A DNA stretch of 64,000 bases from assembly GCA_002255905.1 (NCBI GenBank), contig NKIN01000001.1:806001-870000 (forward strand), written 5' to 3'. The DNA comes from Burkholderiales bacterium PBB1. GTDB lineage: Bacteria > Pseudomonadota > Gammaproteobacteria > Burkholderiales > Burkholderiaceae_C. The notes beneath the pieces were generated by a model that saw nothing but the letters and a program-made list of their open reading frames with translations, was not told the DNA's origin and made no database searches. A program made the translations under genes and the position numbers. Position 1 is the stretch's first letter. Each line of letters starts with the position of its first letter. Positions 62,524 through 64,000 of the stretch are shown in pieces.

Positions 62524-63240
62524 TCAGGGAAACGTCGCGGCTTCCTGCCCTTGGGCCATGTGCAACTGCATCAGGTGCTTCGCACGCGCCGCATCACGCG
62601 CCTTCAGGGCCTCCATGATGTCGCGATGCTCCTGCAGCGACGCGGCCAGCCGGCCCTCTTTGAGCAGGGAGTGGTGGCGGTTCAGCTTCATCACCTGCCG
62701 CATGTCGGCCACCATCTGATTGCGCCAGCGGTTGTCGGCAATCTCCAGCACGCGCATGTGGAAGCGCTCGTTGGCGCCGAAGAAGGCATCGGCATCGTTC
62801 ACCGCCCGCTCCAGCTGCTCGTGCAGCGCAGCCAGATCTGCCAGCTGGACCGCAGTGACCCGCTCGGCCACCACGCCCACCGCATCGCATTCGAGCAGCG
62901 AAAGCAGGTGGAACACTTCCGACAGATCCCGCTGCGAGACCTCGGTGACATAGGCGCCCCGGCGCAGCTTCATCGTCACCAGACCTTCAGCGGCCAGCAC
63001 CTTCAAGGCCTCGCGCAGCGGGGTGCGGCTGGTGCCGTATTCGGCCGCCAGCGACTGCTCGTCGATCCAGCTTCCGGGTGCCAGCGTGTGCGACATGATC
63101 TTCGAGCGCAACCGCTCGGCCACCTGCTGGTACAGAGCAGTGGACGGGAGCTGCACCCGATTGGCGTCCGCCCTGGCGTCTGCCATGCTGCGCGCAACCG
63201 CTGCCTGGGAAGTCGTGTTCGAAGCGTCGATCGGATTCAT
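62524..63240 (-). CDS. GntR family regulator with FCD domain
   Basis: The 238-residue protein has an N-terminal winged helix (LYQQVAERLRSKIMSHTLAPGSWIDE, TSRTPLREALKVLAAEGLV) and a C-terminal FadR-type helical FCD domain (LSEVFHLLSLLECDAVGVVAERV, FHMRVLEIADNRW, EHRDIMEALKARDAARAKHLMQLH) whose histidines and Asp usually hold a metal and an organic acid. It is divergent from the mutase gene, so it probably controls propionate/methylmalonyl-CoA metabolism through the palindrome between them. Confidence 0.88.
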   Translation of the reverse strand: MNPIDASNTTSQAAVARSMADARADANRVQLPSTALYQQVAERLRSKIMSHTLAPGSWIDEQSLAAEYGTSRTPLREALKVLAAEGLVTMKLRRGAYVTEVSQRDLSEVFHLLSLLECDAVGVVAERVTAVQLADLAALHEQLERAVNDADAFFGANERFHMRVLEIADNRWRNQMVADMRQVMKLNRHHSLLKEGRLAASLQEHRDIMEALKARDAARAKHLMQLHMAQGQEAATFP

Positions 63241-63273
63241 GGCGAAGGCTGTGCGATCAGGGATGGATTTGTC

Positions 63274-63279
63274 TATAAT
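63274..63279 (+). promoter_or_regulatory. -10 box of the mutase gene
   Basis: TATAAT, a perfect consensus -10, lies on the plus strand and overlaps the left arm of the palindrome at 63275-63294. I find no good -35 at 16-18 bases. Its overlap with the operator candidate would allow repression by steric blocking. Confidence 0.5.
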
Positions 63280-63294
63280 TCAATTTTGAATTAT
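63275..63294. promoter_or_regulatory. Palindromic operator candidate for the GntR regulator
   Basis: ATAATTCAA and TTGAATTAT form perfect 9-base arms separated by TT. It is strikingly A/T-rich against the GC-rich surroundings and lies 35 bases before the gntR start and 73 before the mutase start, as expected for an autoregulated divergent pair. Confidence 0.65.
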
Positions 63295-63366
63295 GCATGA
63301 TGTGTGGCAAGACCGGTCAAATCCATGCGCCGGTGTCCGCCTCATGCCATGCCGAACGGAGCCTCC

Positions 63367-64000
63367 ATGTCTGAACCGCTGCCCTTGAACTCCGATGCAC
63401 TGGCCACGTGGCAGAAGGCTGCGGCCAAGTCGGCGCCGGGCGGGCAGGTGGATGCCCTCAACTGGCACACCCCCGAAGGCCTGGTGGTCAAGCCGCTGTA
63501 CACCGCCGCCGACCTGAAGGGCCTGCCGTACGCCGATACCTTGCCCGGCTTCGCCCCGTATGTGCGCGGTCCACAGGCGACGATGTACACGGTGCGTCCC
63601 TGGACGATCCGTCAGTACGCCGGCTTTTCCACCGCCGAGGCGTCCAACGCCTTCTACAAGAAGGCGCTGGCCGCGGGCGGGCAGGGCGTGAGCGTCGCGT
63701 TCGACCTGGCCACGCACCGCGGCTACGACAGCGACCACCCGCGGGTGACCGGCGACGTGGGCAAGGCCGGCGTCGCGATCGACAGCGTCGAGGACATGAA
63801 GATCCTCTTCAACGAGATCCCGCTCGACAAGGTCAGCGTGTCGATGACGATGAACGGGGCGGTGCTGCCGGTGCTGGCGGCCTACGTGGTCGCGGCCGAA
63901 GAGCAGGGCGTGTCGCAGGAGTTGCTGGCGGGGACCATCCAGAACGACATCTTGAAGGAGTTCATGGTCCGCAACACCTACATCTACCCGCCCGAGCCGA
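63367..64000 (+). CDS. scpA: Methylmalonyl-CoA mutase, large subunit (5' part)
   Basis: The first 211 codons are in the window; the gene runs off the right edge. [78 protein letters not shown] and [16 protein letters not shown] are typical of the TIM-barrel substrate domain of the B12-dependent mutase. It interconverts methylmalonyl-CoA and succinyl-CoA. The cobalamin-binding domain lies beyond the edge, so cofactor binding cannot be checked here. Confidence 0.95.
   Translation, partial: MSEPLPLNSDALATWQKAAAKSAPGGQVDALNWHTPEGLVVKPLYTAADLKGLPYADTLPGFAPYVRGPQATMYTVRPWTIRQYAGFSTAEASNAFYKKALAAGGQGVSVAFDLATHRGYDSDHPRVTGDVGKAGVAIDSVEDMKILFNEIPLDKVSVSMTMNGAVLPVLAAYVVAAEEQGVSQELLAGTIQNDILKEFMVRNTYIYPPEP

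Overview
The window is typical chromosomal DNA of a high-GC betaproteobacterium. Gene content and protein signatures fit Burkholderiales, most likely the Leptothrix/Rubrivivax/Roseateles side of the order; this is inferred from protein resemblance, not from a marker gene. Coding density is high, genes often overlap by ATGA or GTGA, and long antisense frames caused by GC-rich third codon positions are common. I see no insertion sequence, prophage, integrase, plasmid gene or CRISPR array.

Layout, 1-17.4 kb: the start of yggX at the edge, argA, a long hrpA helicase gene, tRNA-Pro and tRNA-Arg, an unknown conserved protein, and a FimV-like polar protein. A five-gene minus-strand operon follows: lptF, lptG, a CbiX-type chelatase, cysB and a methionine aminotransferase. 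It ties LPS export to siroheme and sulfur control. Then come pepA, holC with a coupled unknown gene, a branched-chain amino acid binding protein, a small lipoprotein, and tRNA-Ser with a clear terminator.

17.4-28.8 kb: small and DUF2237 proteins, a qmcA/nfeD membrane pair, a large Orn/Lys/Arg decarboxylase and a VOC protein. Next is an intergenic region holding two inverted copies of a repeat. Each copy is a conserved core of about 80 nt enclosed by its own unrelated 22-26 nt inverted-repeat arms. After it come the isoprenoid operon xseB-ispA-dxs, a Rieske oxygenase coupled to sseA, and a universal stress protein.

28.8-43.2 kb: ppx, a TonB/TolA-like protein with a very long charged helix, the CbpA/CbpM chaperone set with a 54-residue gene and an 8-codon upstream ORF, ChaA, two MscS channels, and an OlsB-like acyltransferase divergent from a hydrolase/DedA/ATP-grasp operon (a possible lipid-tailoring locus). 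A DinB-like/YHS/DoxX-like cluster closes this part.

43.4-64 kb: a MASE1-PAS-GGDEF-EAL protein, a chemoreceptor, and a sulfate uptake operon with two tandem binding proteins (sbp, sbp, cysT, cysW, cysA). Then a flavodoxin-fold oxidoreductase, an HD-GYP protein lacking its HD dyad, a second CysB-type regulator, a second chemoreceptor, a VIT1-type transporter, folA, feoAB with a candidate Fur box, a DUF2796 protein, and a GntR regulator divergent from methylmalonyl-CoA mutase with a palindromic operator candidate between them. The main theme is sulfur assimilation (two CysB paralogues, sulfate transporter, CbiX, SseA, methionine aminotransferase), alongside envelope biogenesis, c-di-GMP/chemotaxis signalling and iron uptake.
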